Positions 43,574-51,785 of a stretch of DNA of 64,000 nt are shown here, one piece after another. How positions within the stretch are numbered: the first letter of the stretch is position 1; each line of letters starts with the position of its first letter. Both the position numbers and the translations under genes were made by a program. The stretch comes from Chitinophagaceae bacterium 26-R-25. Its GTDB lineage: Bacteria; Bacteroidota; Bacteroidia; Chitinophagales; Chitinophagaceae. The stretch lies in NCBI GenBank assembly GCA_029906195.1, contig JARWSJ010000002.1:1054001-1118000 (forward strand), given 5' to 3'. Under the pieces are notes generated by a model. That model was given only the letters and a program-made list of their open reading frames with translations. It was not told the DNA's origin and did not search any database.

Positions 43574-45232
43574 TTAAACTGCAATCTTTCGCCACGGCAA
43601 TCTTTGCAGGTTTCTAAGAATTGCGATGAAGCCCAGAACAAGAAAAGGTATTAAAGCGTAGAAGACGATTGTGAATTTTAAAAGTATGTAATGAATGCCA
43701 ATCAGTACGCCGATCATTATCATTTGTACGAGCACCACTACTACCTTTCCTGTTTGTTGCTGTGTGCTTGGCTGCCTGGAAAATGGGAGATAATGTGGCG
43801 TGAGTGCTGACATGATGAAAAAGCAAAGCACATTGTTACAAAGACCAAAAAAGAAATCATCAACGATGGCCCAATGCCAAACGTACAGCGCCAGGACAAA
43901 CATGATTAAATAGGCGGGTAGAAAATATTTTACCAGCAGTGCTTTCAACGAACCGGTAAGCAATTCGCCCGGCTTATCAACAGGTGTGCTGTAGAAAATC
44001 CATGAAGCCTGGAAGTTTTCGTTGAATGCCATTATCAAAATTCCTGTAGAAATAGTAAATAACGGAACATATATCAATACAAGAAAATTCGACGTGGAAG
44101 CCAAGTTTTCCCAACTCTCGCCAATGCTTTGATTGCTTCTGAAAACAAATACAAACACAAAAATGAGTATATAAGCAAGGCTGGGGTAGAACTGCAGCCG
44201 AAACTGTTTATCACGTCCTGTTATTTTCCATGTCATTTCAAAAGCGCTTCGCTCGAAGCCTTTTTTGCAAACAAATGGAGAAAGCTTTTGTGCGATGGAG
44301 CGTTTTTGAAAGCTATCTGTTCCTTTTGATACTTCTACAGCGTCGTTGTTAAGGACAGACAGCTTTTTGGAAAAATACGGCGCAAGGTATTTGTTCAACA
44401 ACCAGAAAGTAATCACAGGCATGCCGATGGCGAGGGCTGCCATTCCAATGTGCAGGCGATCAAATGACAGCGAATGCAATCCATCCAATAAAAGCGCCAT
44501 CCACACCGGAGGAAGAAAATAAGCATACCAATGCAACTCAAACGAACCTGCCAATGATTTTAAACTGATAATGCGCGGAACAATTTGGTAGGCCATCGCA
44601 AAGAAGATGGTCATGAAAATTTGAAAGTAGGTAACGATCTCTTTTATTTTTTGCTCATTGCTAAAACGAAGCATGATGAGGTAAAAAAGATAAGTGGTAA
44701 ACACGGCAAGCAAAACTGTAAGGAATGTTGTGATGCAAAATCCAATACCTGTAAGCGGTCCATGCTTGAAGAATGTAAACACGATGGGAAACAGGCTAAG
44801 CGCAATGGTGAACTGCAAAAGATAGATCATAATGTGCACCAGCCGCGCCATGAAAATTGTTTTGCTGGAAACTGGACGCGAAAGTATGATCTGGTTATCG
44901 GCAGTATCGAGCAAAACGGTTGAGAAGTCTGTAACCAATGTCATGGCCATCATGAACAGCAAATAAGCGTGAAATATGATCATGCACAACAAAAATGAAG
45001 GCAGTGCAAACACAAGAAAACCTATCATCAATCCGAAGAAGCCATATATCAGCAATACTGTATTTAGATGATTGCGATTTTCTTTTTGTTTCGCATTCTT
45101 GTAATTCAAATACACACGACGAGTGTCCATCGTAAGTTTTGCATTTACAATGATCATCATTTTGTCAAAGTCAACCTCCGTGGGCATTAGAGCGCGGAAG
45201 AGGTAGACTAGTTTTAAGAGAAGTTTGTTCAA
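43574..45232 (-). CDS. ABC exporter membrane subunit (large ABC-2-like permease)
   Basis: A 552-residue polytopic protein with about 12 hydrophobic helices in two blocks separated by a charged segment (NNDAVEVSKGTDSFQKRSIA). N-terminal NAKLTMDTRRVYLNYKNAK and the six-plus-six helix layout resemble permeases of the EcsB or ABC-2 exporter type paired with a separate ATPase. The matching ATPase is 262 bp upstream on the same strand. The start is TTG at 45232 (MNKLLLKLVYLFRALMP), whose sequence fits a short amphipathic leader. ATG 45187 (MPTEVDFDKMMII) is the alternative. The substrate is unknown. Confidence 0.8.
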   Translation of the reverse strand: MNKLLLKLVYLFRALMPTEVDFDKMMIIVNAKLTMDTRRVYLNYKNAKQKENRNHLNTVLLIYGFFGLMIGFLVFALPSFLLCMIIFHAYLLFMMAMTLVTDFSTVLLDTADNQIILSRPVSSKTIFMARLVHIMIYLLQFTIALSLFPIVFTFFKHGPLTGIGFCITTFLTVLLAVFTTYLFYLIMLRFSNEQKIKEIVTYFQIFMTIFFAMAYQIVPRIISLKSLAGSFELHWYAYFLPPVWMALLLDGLHSLSFDRLHIGMAALAIGMPVITFWLLNKYLAPYFSKKLSVLNNDAVEVSKGTDSFQKRSIAQKLSPFVCKKGFERSAFEMTWKITGRDKQFRLQFYPSLAYILIFVFVFVFRSNQSIGESWENLASTSNFLVLIYVPLFTISTGILIMAFNENFQASWIFYSTPVDKPGELLTGSLKALLVKYFLPAYLIMFVLALYVWHWAIVDDFFFGLCNNVLCFFIMSALTPHYLPFSRQPSTQQQTGKVVVVLVQMIMIGVLIGIHYILLKFTIVFYALIPFLVLGFIAILRNLQRLPWRKIAV

Positions 45233-45235
45233 GGC

Positions 45236-45491
45236 AATTAATAATTAATAATTAAGAATTAATAGGTGGGTACTCGGATTCAATTAAGAATTAGGAATTA
45301 AGAATTAAGAATTAAGAATTCATGCTGTGTGACATTTAACTTTTATTCGTTGCTTACTCTACGTGTGAGGTTAAATAATGGCTTCGAAAAAAGATCCGTG
45401 TAAATCAGTCTAATCAGTGTCATCAGTGTGCCATCAAATCTCAAATCAAAAAATCATAACCAATCATGACAATCATGAAAATCTGCGTTCC
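45236..45491. repeat. Repeat tract separating the two ABC exporter genes
   Basis: AATTAATAATTAAGAATTAA units (45236-45266), ATTAAGA/ATTAGGA heptads (45282-45320), a CAGTGTCATCAGTGTG-type unit (45392-45432) and a GAACGCAG right copy (45462-45491). The last ends 2 bp from the ATPase stop codon. Confidence 0.85.
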
Positions 45492-45493
45492 GT

Positions 45494-46261
45494 TCACTTC
45501 AACGCTTCGACAAACTCACCCGCCGTTGACTGATGTTGTTCGTTGCCGGTGAGTGACGTGAAAATTGTTTCCAATGAACCTTTATGAGCTTCGGATCGAA
45601 GTGTTTCAAAGCTGCCATCGGCAATCACTTCGCCTTTGTTGATGATCACGATGCGGTCACTTATTTTTTCCACCACGTCCATAATGTGCGACGAGTAGAA
45701 AATGGTTTTGCCTGCAAGTTTCAATTGTAATAAAATTTCCTTCACCAATATCACTGCGTTTGCGTCAAGCCCGCTTAACGGTTCATCAAGAAAAATAATA
45801 TCAGGATTGTGAATAAGTCCGGAAATGAGCAGCACTTTCTGGCGCATGCCTTTGCTGAAATTATTCATGCGCACATTTGCTTTATCATGCAGATCAAAGA
45901 GGCGCAGAAGCTCAGCGGTTTTGCGATCGATAGTAGCTTCATCCAATTGATATAAACCTCCCACAAAGCGCAAATATTCCGTAGGGGTGAGTACCTCATA
46001 CAGAACAGCATTTTCAGGAATGTATCCGATGCGTTGTTTAACATCGATCGCATTTTTACGAATGTCCATGCCGAGTACATTTACATCGCCTTCAAAATCC
46101 TGTATAATGCCGGTGAGAATTTTTATTGTTGTGCTTTTTCCAGCGCCATTGGGTCCGATGTAACCAATGATCTGACCGCGGTCAAAATCGAGATTGATAT
46201 TTTGCAATACATAATTGCCGCTGTATTCTTTTTTCAAATTGCTGATATGAATCACACTCAT
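45494..46261 (-). CDS. ABC transporter ATP-binding protein
   Basis: A 255-residue ATPase. Walker A is GPNGAGKST (36-44), the signature FSKGMRQ is at 135-141 (a GMRQ variant of LSGGQ, common in ABC-2 exporters), Walker B IIFLDEPLSGLD has catalytic E160, and the H-loop is in YSSHIMDVV. It pairs with the 552-residue permease downstream as a drug, lipid or bacteriocin-type exporter. It starts at ATG 46261. Confidence 0.94.
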   Translation of the reverse strand: MSVIHISNLKKEYSGNYVLQNINLDFDRGQIIGYIGPNGAGKSTTIKILTGIIQDFEGDVNVLGMDIRKNAIDVKQRIGYIPENAVLYEVLTPTEYLRFVGGLYQLDEATIDRKTAELLRLFDLHDKANVRMNNFSKGMRQKVLLISGLIHNPDIIFLDEPLSGLDANAVILVKEILLQLKLAGKTIFYSSHIMDVVEKISDRIVIINKGEVIADGSFETLRSEAHKGSLETIFTSLTGNEQHQSTAGEFVEALK

Positions 46262-46523
46262 AGCAAAATTTTAGAGCTGAAATTTAGCAAATAGATAATT
46301 ATGCCGTCTGTTTTTTGTTTATGTGGCAAAAATTAAGTTTTATTGCATAAACCGCTGCTGCTTGTTCGTGAAAGGTCGATGGTGAATCATACTCCCTCAA
46401 CCTTGATCACAAATCACTTTAGACGATTCACGATCGCAATTCCAACCTTATCACAGCGCAATCGTAATCCGACACCTTGCTGATATTTTTTTACAGACGA
46501 TTATAATTAAAACTGAATGGCTA

Positions 46524-48740
46524 ATGAATCATTTACCGACTCTTATTACAGATTTAGCATTGATACTTGGATCAGCCGGTATTGTTACTTTAATCTTCAA
46601 AAAATTAAAGCAGCCCGTGGTGCTTGGCTATATTATTGCCGGTTTGCTCGTGGGCCCAAACATGACGCTTTACCCAACAATAGGCGATATTGAAGGCGTA
46701 AAATCATGGGGAGAAATTGGCGTAGTGTTTTTGTTGTTCGCTCTTGGTCTTGAATTTAGTTTCAAAAAAATTGCAAAGGGTGGTGGATCGTCTGCCATTG
46801 CAGGCATATTTGAAGTTGCCTGTATGACCATATTGGGTTATGTAACGGGAAGGTTTCTCGGCTGGCCGCAAATAGATTGCATGTTTCTTGGCGGTATCAT
46901 TGCCATTTCATCTACCACCATCGTGTTCCGTGCATTTGATGAATTGGGTTTGAAAACAAGGCGGTTCGCCGGCGTTGTGATGGGTATTTTGATCATCGAA
47001 GATCTTGCTGCTGTATTGTTGCTAGTGTTGTTAACTACATTAAGCGTAAGCCGCGATTTTGAAGGCTCTCAATTATTATTATCAATAGGTAAATTATTTT
47101 TCTTCCTGTGCCTTTGGTTTTTGGCGGGAATATTTCTGTTGCCCTCCTTCCTGAAAAGGGTGCGCAATTTAATGAGTGACGAAACGCTGCTGGTAGTATC
47201 CTGCGGATTGTGTTTGCTGATGGTTGTTGTTGCCTCCAGCGTGGGGTTTTCCGCGGCACTCGGTGCATTTATCATGGGGTCAATATTGGCGGAGACGACA
47301 GAAGCAGAGCATATAGATAAGTTGGTGAAATCAGTGAAGAATCTTTTTGGTGCAGTCTTTTTTGTGTCTGTTGGCATGTTGATCGATCCTAAGTTGCTTA
47401 CAGAATATGCAGGTCCCGTTTTACTTATAACTGCGGTGGTGATTATTGGTAAAACAGTGAACGTGACGATCGGCGCGCTGCTATCAGGACAACCGCTAAA
47501 GCAGTCTGTGCAAAGCGGTGTGAGCTTGTCTCAAATAGGTGAGTTTTCCTTTATCATTGCTACACTTGGATTGGATTTGAAAGTAACCAGCAGTTATTTA
47601 TATCCCATTGCCGTGGGTGTTTCGGTGATCACAACATTTACCACGCCATACATGATGAAGCTCGCAAATCCGCTGTACAACTGGCTTGTAAAAGTTTTAC
47701 CAAACAGATGGCTCAGGGCAATTGACCGTTACAGCGCTGGTACACAAACCATACAGGCAGAAAGCGATTGGAAAAAAGTATTGCGAGCCTATGGAGGCAT
47801 CATCATCATAAACGGAGTAATGATCGTGGCTGTTGTCTTGTTAACTTCCTATTATGTCGCGCCTTTTATAAGCCGTGAAATAAACAATGCAAGGCTTGCT
47901 ACCGCTATTTCCATCTTTATCGCCTTTGGCATCATGTCGCCTTTTTTGTGGGCATTGATGGTAAAACAGGTTCGAAGTGAGCACTCAAGATTTCTGTGGC
48001 TGGATAATAAATACAATCGCGGTCCGCTACTGATGTTGGAGGCTTCAAGAAATGTGATTGCTGTATTGTTGGTTGGATTTTTGTTCCGCCAGTTCTTTTC
48101 TTTCTGGCTTTCCATTGGTATAGCAGCGGTCATCATGGCCATTGTGTTGCTCATTTTTTCGAAGAAGTTACAAACGTTCTACCAGCGTATTGAAAAGCGT
48201 TTTATCACCAACCTGAATGATCGTGAGTCGATTGATTATGTAGATGGCAAAGAAGATCTTTCTCCATGGGATGCGCACCTTGCTTATTTTGATGTGAGCC
48301 CGAATCTTGATTTTATAGGCAAACGCCTGGTTGATCTTGGCTGGCGTGAAAAATACGGGATCAACATCGCCTCCATTGAGCGCGGCAACAGTTTTATAAG
48401 AACACCTACCCGCGAAGAAGTCATTTACCCCTATGATAAAATTGCGGTCATCGGAACCGACCAGCAAATGCAGAATTTCAGGCCGGTCATCGAAGCACAG
48501 AAGTCTGAGCCACCGGTACTGGAAGATGAAATGGTGTTGGATAAAATCATTGTTGACAGCCACAACCACTTAACCGGCAAAACGATTCGCAACTCCGGCC
48601 TCCGCGAGAAAACGAACGGCCTTGTAGTAGGAATCGAAAGAAACGGCGAACGTATTCTAAACCCGCATTCAGACACAGAATTCGCGTGGGATGATATTGT
48701 GTGGATAGTGGGGGATAAGCGGAAGATTGAAGAGTTTTAG
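46524..48740 (+). CDS. CPA2-family cation:proton antiporter with two TrkA-C domains
   Basis: A 738-residue inner-membrane transporter of the KefB/monovalent cation-proton antiporter-2 family. About 12 N-terminal helices run from residue 8 to 390, with the family motifs VVLGYIIAGLLVGP, FALGLEFSF and GAFIMGSILAETTEA. A second hydrophobic block lies at about 430-560, followed by two regulatory TrkA-C (RCK_C) domains at roughly 575-655 and 670-738 (SPNLDFIGKRLVDLG; HNHLTGKTIRNSGLREK). No TrkA-N/NAD-binding domain is evident, unlike KefB/KefC. The ion is K+ or Na+. It starts with ATG at 46524. Confidence 0.93.
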   Translation: MNHLPTLITDLALILGSAGIVTLIFKKLKQPVVLGYIIAGLLVGPNMTLYPTIGDIEGVKSWGEIGVVFLLFALGLEFSFKKIAKGGGSSAIAGIFEVACMTILGYVTGRFLGWPQIDCMFLGGIIAISSTTIVFRAFDELGLKTRRFAGVVMGILIIEDLAAVLLLVLLTTLSVSRDFEGSQLLLSIGKLFFFLCLWFLAGIFLLPSFLKRVRNLMSDETLLVVSCGLCLLMVVVASSVGFSAALGAFIMGSILAETTEAEHIDKLVKSVKNLFGAVFFVSVGMLIDPKLLTEYAGPVLLITAVVIIGKTVNVTIGALLSGQPLKQSVQSGVSLSQIGEFSFIIATLGLDLKVTSSYLYPIAVGVSVITTFTTPYMMKLANPLYNWLVKVLPNRWLRAIDRYSAGTQTIQAESDWKKVLRAYGGIIIINGVMIVAVVLLTSYYVAPFISREINNARLATAISIFIAFGIMSPFLWALMVKQVRSEHSRFLWLDNKYNRGPLLMLEASRNVIAVLLVGFLFRQFFSFWLSIGIAAVIMAIVLLIFSKKLQTFYQRIEKRFITNLNDRESIDYVDGKEDLSPWDAHLAYFDVSPNLDFIGKRLVDLGWREKYGINIASIERGNSFIRTPTREEVIYPYDKIAVIGTDQQMQNFRPVIEAQKSEPPVLEDEMVLDKIIVDSHNHLTGKTIRNSGLREKTNGLVVGIERNGERILNPHSDTEFAWDDIVWIVGDKRKIEEF

Positions 48741-48745
48741 AGAAG

Positions 48746-48867
48746 GAACGCAGATTTTCATGATTGTCATGGTTTGTCAAGATTTTTTGATTTGAGATTA
48801 GACTACTTCTTTAAATCTCAAATCAAAAAATCATCAGTAATCATGACAATCATGAAAATCTGCGTTC
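48746..48867. repeat. GAACGCAG-family inverted pair between convergent genes
   Basis: Left copy 48746-48774 begins 5 bp after the antiporter stop. The inverted right copy is 48839-48867. The inner spacer also pairs: TTTTTTGATTTGAGATT and AAATCTCAAATCAAAAAA. It can form an almost continuous long hairpin and may terminate both genes. Confidence 0.9.
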
Positions 48868-48875
48868 TGCTTTCG

Positions 48876-50123
48876 CTAGTATTCCATCTTTCGCAGCGAG
48901 GGCGCTTTGAACCATGTAAAGATCACCACGCCGAGGGTCATGCAACCACCGAAGATTACTGAAGGAACAACGCCTAATAATTTTGCGGCAACACCACTTT
49001 CAAACAATCCCAACTCATTGCTGGAACTGATGAACATGGAGCTTACGGAGGAAACACGGCCACGTAATTCATCCGGTGTTTTTAATTGAAGAATGGTTCC
49101 ACGTACTACAACGCTAATGCCATCCAGTGTTCCGCTCACAAGCAGGGCCGCAAACGATAGCCAGAATACTTGTGACAAACCAAATGTGATAATACACAAG
49201 CCAAAGCCTGCCACTGCAAACATTAATATTTTTCCTTGTTTACCTTTTAGCGGGAAGATGGTCATAGTAAGGATGCTGGCCACAGAACCTATGTCTGTAG
49301 CGGCATTCAGCCAGCCAAAGCCAATGGGTCCTACTTTCAAAATATCTGATGCAAAAACGGGTATCAATGCAACCGCCCCGCCAAATAATACAGCAAAAAG
49401 GTCAAGTGACATCGCACCCAATAATTCTTTTGTTTTAAAAACATAACGCAATCCTTCTTTCACACTTTCCCATGTACGCTTGTTTACATCCAGACTTACG
49501 ATTGGTTTTGGTTTGATCAATGCTACCGCAGTTGCTGCGATGGCTGCATACAAACAAACCACCGAAAGGGTAATGGCAGAGCCTACGTAGGCAATTAAAA
49601 AACCCGCAGAAGCGTGTCCCAGGATACTGGCAGTGAGGTAAGTGCTTTGTCCAAAAGTAATGGCGCTAGGCAATTTCTCACGCGGCACAATCTGCGCCAC
49701 AATAGCGTTGGAGGTAGGGCCGGCAAATGCACGCACGACACCTGTGAAGAAAATGATTATATAAAACGAGGAGAGAATAATGTTCTTATGAATGTGTTGC
49801 TCCGAGAAGCCTGTGGATAGAAAAACAAGGCAGCAAGCCAATGACAGATAACTTACAATGCAGCGAAGCAGAACCGTTCGTTTATCATTTTTGTCGATAT
49901 AATGTCCGGCATAAAGCGCCAGGCCCACAGCTGGTATCACTTCCGCCAAACCGATCAGCCCCAGTGCAAAAGGACTCTTTGTAAGTTGGTACATGTGCCA
50001 GCCAACCACCGTAGTGACCATGCGTAAAGCCATGGTATAAAAGAAACGCTGAACTATATAAAATCTGAACTCTTTGACTGATAATACTTCGAAAGGAGAT
50101 GGTTTTTGCTGCTGACTTTCCAT
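48876..50123 (-). CDS. MFS transporter (EntS/DUF894-like exporter)
   Basis: A 415-residue major facilitator protein with about 12 helices. The N-terminal half has QRFFYTMALRMVTTVVGWHMY and LGLIGLAEVIPAVGLALYAGHYIDKNDKR, the A-motif region typical of the enterobactin-exporter-like (DUF894) branch. ASILGHASAGFLIAYVGS and GLFESGVAAKLLGVVPSV continue the pattern. It probably exports a small molecule or siderophore, but the substrate is not inferable. The start is ATG 50123, with TAATTTCG (50149-50156, minus) 25 bp upstream. Confidence 0.9.
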   Translation of the reverse strand: MESQQQKPSPFEVLSVKEFRFYIVQRFFYTMALRMVTTVVGWHMYQLTKSPFALGLIGLAEVIPAVGLALYAGHYIDKNDKRTVLLRCIVSYLSLACCLVFLSTGFSEQHIHKNIILSSFYIIIFFTGVVRAFAGPTSNAIVAQIVPREKLPSAITFGQSTYLTASILGHASAGFLIAYVGSAITLSVVCLYAAIAATAVALIKPKPIVSLDVNKRTWESVKEGLRYVFKTKELLGAMSLDLFAVLFGGAVALIPVFASDILKVGPIGFGWLNAATDIGSVASILTMTIFPLKGKQGKILMFAVAGFGLCIITFGLSQVFWLSFAALLVSGTLDGISVVVRGTILQLKTPDELRGRVSSVSSMFISSSNELGLFESGVAAKLLGVVPSVIFGGCMTLGVVIFTWFKAPSLRKMEY

Positions 50124-50156
50124 TGTAGTGTTAGAATATTAAACGACGCGAAATTA

Positions 50157-50420
50157 CGGCAATTTGAAAATTTGCATATTTGAAAATTTGAAAATGAAGG
50201 GTAATGAACGCAGATTTTCATGATTGTCATGATTTTTGACGGCACACTCCCGCCCGGCTGAAGCCGTTCGGACGGGGATGACACTGATTAGACTGATTTA
50301 CACGGATTTTTTGTTGACAGTGCCATCAACGATTTGAATTAATAAACAGAACAAATATCAGCTATTAGTCAAAATGCAGCACAGAAACCATTCTTAATTC
50401 CTAATTCCTAATTCTTAATT
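50157..50420. repeat. Mixed repeat tract between the MFS and kinase genes
   Basis: TTTGAAAAT units (50160-50195), GAACGCAG left copy (50206-50234), a GACACTGATTAGACTGATTT-type unit (50278-50311) and AATTCTTAATT heptads (50391-50420). No gene is seen in this 303-bp gap. Confidence 0.8.
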
Positions 50421-50426
50421 AGCTTC

Positions 50427-51059
50427 TTACGGAAGCGTCAAATAGTGCTGTCCATCATCATAGTCCTTGTTCAGCGCATCCAGAATGATATTGAGATGAA
50501 TATCATTGCTAAGGAAATCTGCGTTGGACGCATCGATGAAAAGCGTTTTAATATCGTGCTGCTTGATGTAGTGTGTGTATGTTTCCTGGATATTGAACAA
50601 ATATTCGTTAGGGATCGCCTGCTCGTAAGGACGGTTACGGCGACGGATATTTTCCTGCAGTTTTTTTACCGGCGCGTGAAGGTAGATCAGAAGTTCCGGT
50701 TGAATAAGTTGCTGGTGTATAATCTCAAACAAACGCTGATAGAGGCGAAACTCATCATCCGGAAGGTTGACTTTTGCGAACAGCAGACATTTGGTAAACA
50801 AATAGTCGGAAATGGTAACCGTTTGGAAAAGATCCTTTTGTTGCAGCAGCTCTTTTAATTGTTTGAATCTCTCAGCCATGAAGAATAACTCCAGCGGAAA
50901 AGCGTACTGTTGCGGGTTTTCGTAAAATTTGGGCAGGAAGGGATTGTCTGCAAACTCCTCCAGGATCAGCCTTGCATTGAAACGTTTTGCCAATAAATGC
51001 GCCAGCGTCGTTTTCCCGGCACCAATGTTCCCTTCTATCGTTATAAAATTGTACTTCAT
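50427..51059 (-). CDS. Deoxynucleoside kinase
   Basis: A 210-residue P-loop kinase of the dNK/dGK-dAK family that phosphorylates deoxynucleosides for salvage. The P-loop GNIGAGKTT is at 10-18 in ITIEGNIGAGKTTLA, followed by LILEEFADNPFLPKFY. TISDYLFTKCLLFA takes the place of the D/E-R-S motif, and the lid arginines are in RRRNRPYEQ. It is downstream of folK on the same strand after a repeat pair. Start ATG 51059. The natural substrate (dA, dG or dC) is not resolved. Confidence 0.92.
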   Translation of the reverse strand: MKYNFITIEGNIGAGKTTLAHLLAKRFNARLILEEFADNPFLPKFYENPQQYAFPLELFFMAERFKQLKELLQQKDLFQTVTISDYLFTKCLLFAKVNLPDDEFRLYQRLFEIIHQQLIQPELLIYLHAPVKKLQENIRRRNRPYEQAIPNEYLFNIQETYTHYIKQHDIKTLFIDASNADFLSNDIHLNIILDALNKDYDDGQHYLTLP

Positions 51060-51061
51060 AT

Positions 51062-51199
51062 TAATTCAAAAATCAAAAGTCAAAAGTCAAAAAAGCGGCT
51101 CCTTGAATGGTTTCCCTGCATGTTGATTGCATATACAGGTGTCCGGTGCACCATCAACTTTTTTGAATTTTTACTTTTGAATTTTTACTTTTTACTTAC
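51062..51199. repeat. CAAAAGT inverted pair
   Basis: Left arm TTCAAAAATCAAAAGTCAAA at 51065-51092, right arm TTTTTGAATTTTTACTTTTG and on at 51159-51199, between the kinase and folK genes. Same family as in the PAP2 3' end. Confidence 0.85.
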
Positions 51200-51233
51200 T
51201 CGGTGGCAAATATATATCCCCCTTACCGAGATG

Positions 51234-51716
51234 TTATTCATATTTATTCACATCCAGTTTGTCGGGGCATTCTTCCAATAGTTGGTGGATGGTTTTGTGC
51301 AAAACCGGATGCATATACGAAGACGCAATTTCGTTCAATGGTACAAGGGCAAAGCGTCTCGCCGGCAGGGCGGGATGCGGAACGGTTATATGTGAGGAGA
51401 TATGTATCTCGTTGTTGAACAGCAGAATATCCATGTCAATAATGCGTGGGCCATATTTTTCCATGCGCCTTCTACCCATCTCTTCTTCGCACCAAAGCAA
51501 CCGACTCATGAGTTCGGAAGCGCTAAAAGACGTTTCCAATTCCAGTGCCTGGTTCAAAAATGCCGGTTGATCCTCTAAACCCCAGGCCGCCGTTTCATAA
51601 ACCGAAGAAAAAAGGGTGATTTTTCCGCAGTTTTCCTGGATGATTTTAGCCGCTCTGGCGAGATTTTGCAACCTGTTTCCGACATTGCCGCCTATCAGCA
51701 AATATGCCTTATTCAT
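51234..51716 (-). CDS. folK: HPPK, 6-hydroxymethyl-7,8-dihydropterin pyrophosphokinase
   Basis: Transfers pyrophosphate from ATP to 6-hydroxymethyl-dihydropterin in folate synthesis, cytoplasmic, 160 residues. Signatures are AYLLIGGNVGNR (N-terminal strand and loop), SSVYETAAWGLEDQPAFLNQ, and the metal/ATP site motif RRRMEKYGPRIIDMDILLF, in which the paired aspartates coordinate Mg2+. VPHPALPARRFALVPLNEIA is the C-terminal signature. It diverges from sppA with 69 bp between start codons. Confidence 0.95.
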   Translation of the reverse strand: MNKAYLLIGGNVGNRLQNLARAAKIIQENCGKITLFSSVYETAAWGLEDQPAFLNQALELETSFSASELMSRLLWCEEEMGRRRMEKYGPRIIDMDILLFNNEIHISSHITVPHPALPARRFALVPLNEIASSYMHPVLHKTIHQLLEECPDKLDVNKYE

Positions 51717-51748
51717 GTATTGAAAATATTGATCGCTTCAAATATCTT

Positions 51749-51756
51749 TATTTTTG
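51749..51756 (+). promoter_or_regulatory. Predicted -7 box of sppA
   Basis: TATTTTTG, an exact TAnnTTTG match, ends 29 bp before the sppA ATG. The same short interval must also hold the folK promoter in the other direction. Confidence 0.55.
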
Positions 51757-51785
51757 AATAGTTTCACACAAACACCTGAATATTA

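Noticed and set aside
50238-50276. CCCGCCCGGCTGAAGCCGTTCGG segment as a GC-rich foreign insert
   Set aside because: Only about 40 bp long, with no gene or boundary repeat. It is probably a spacer between repeat families.
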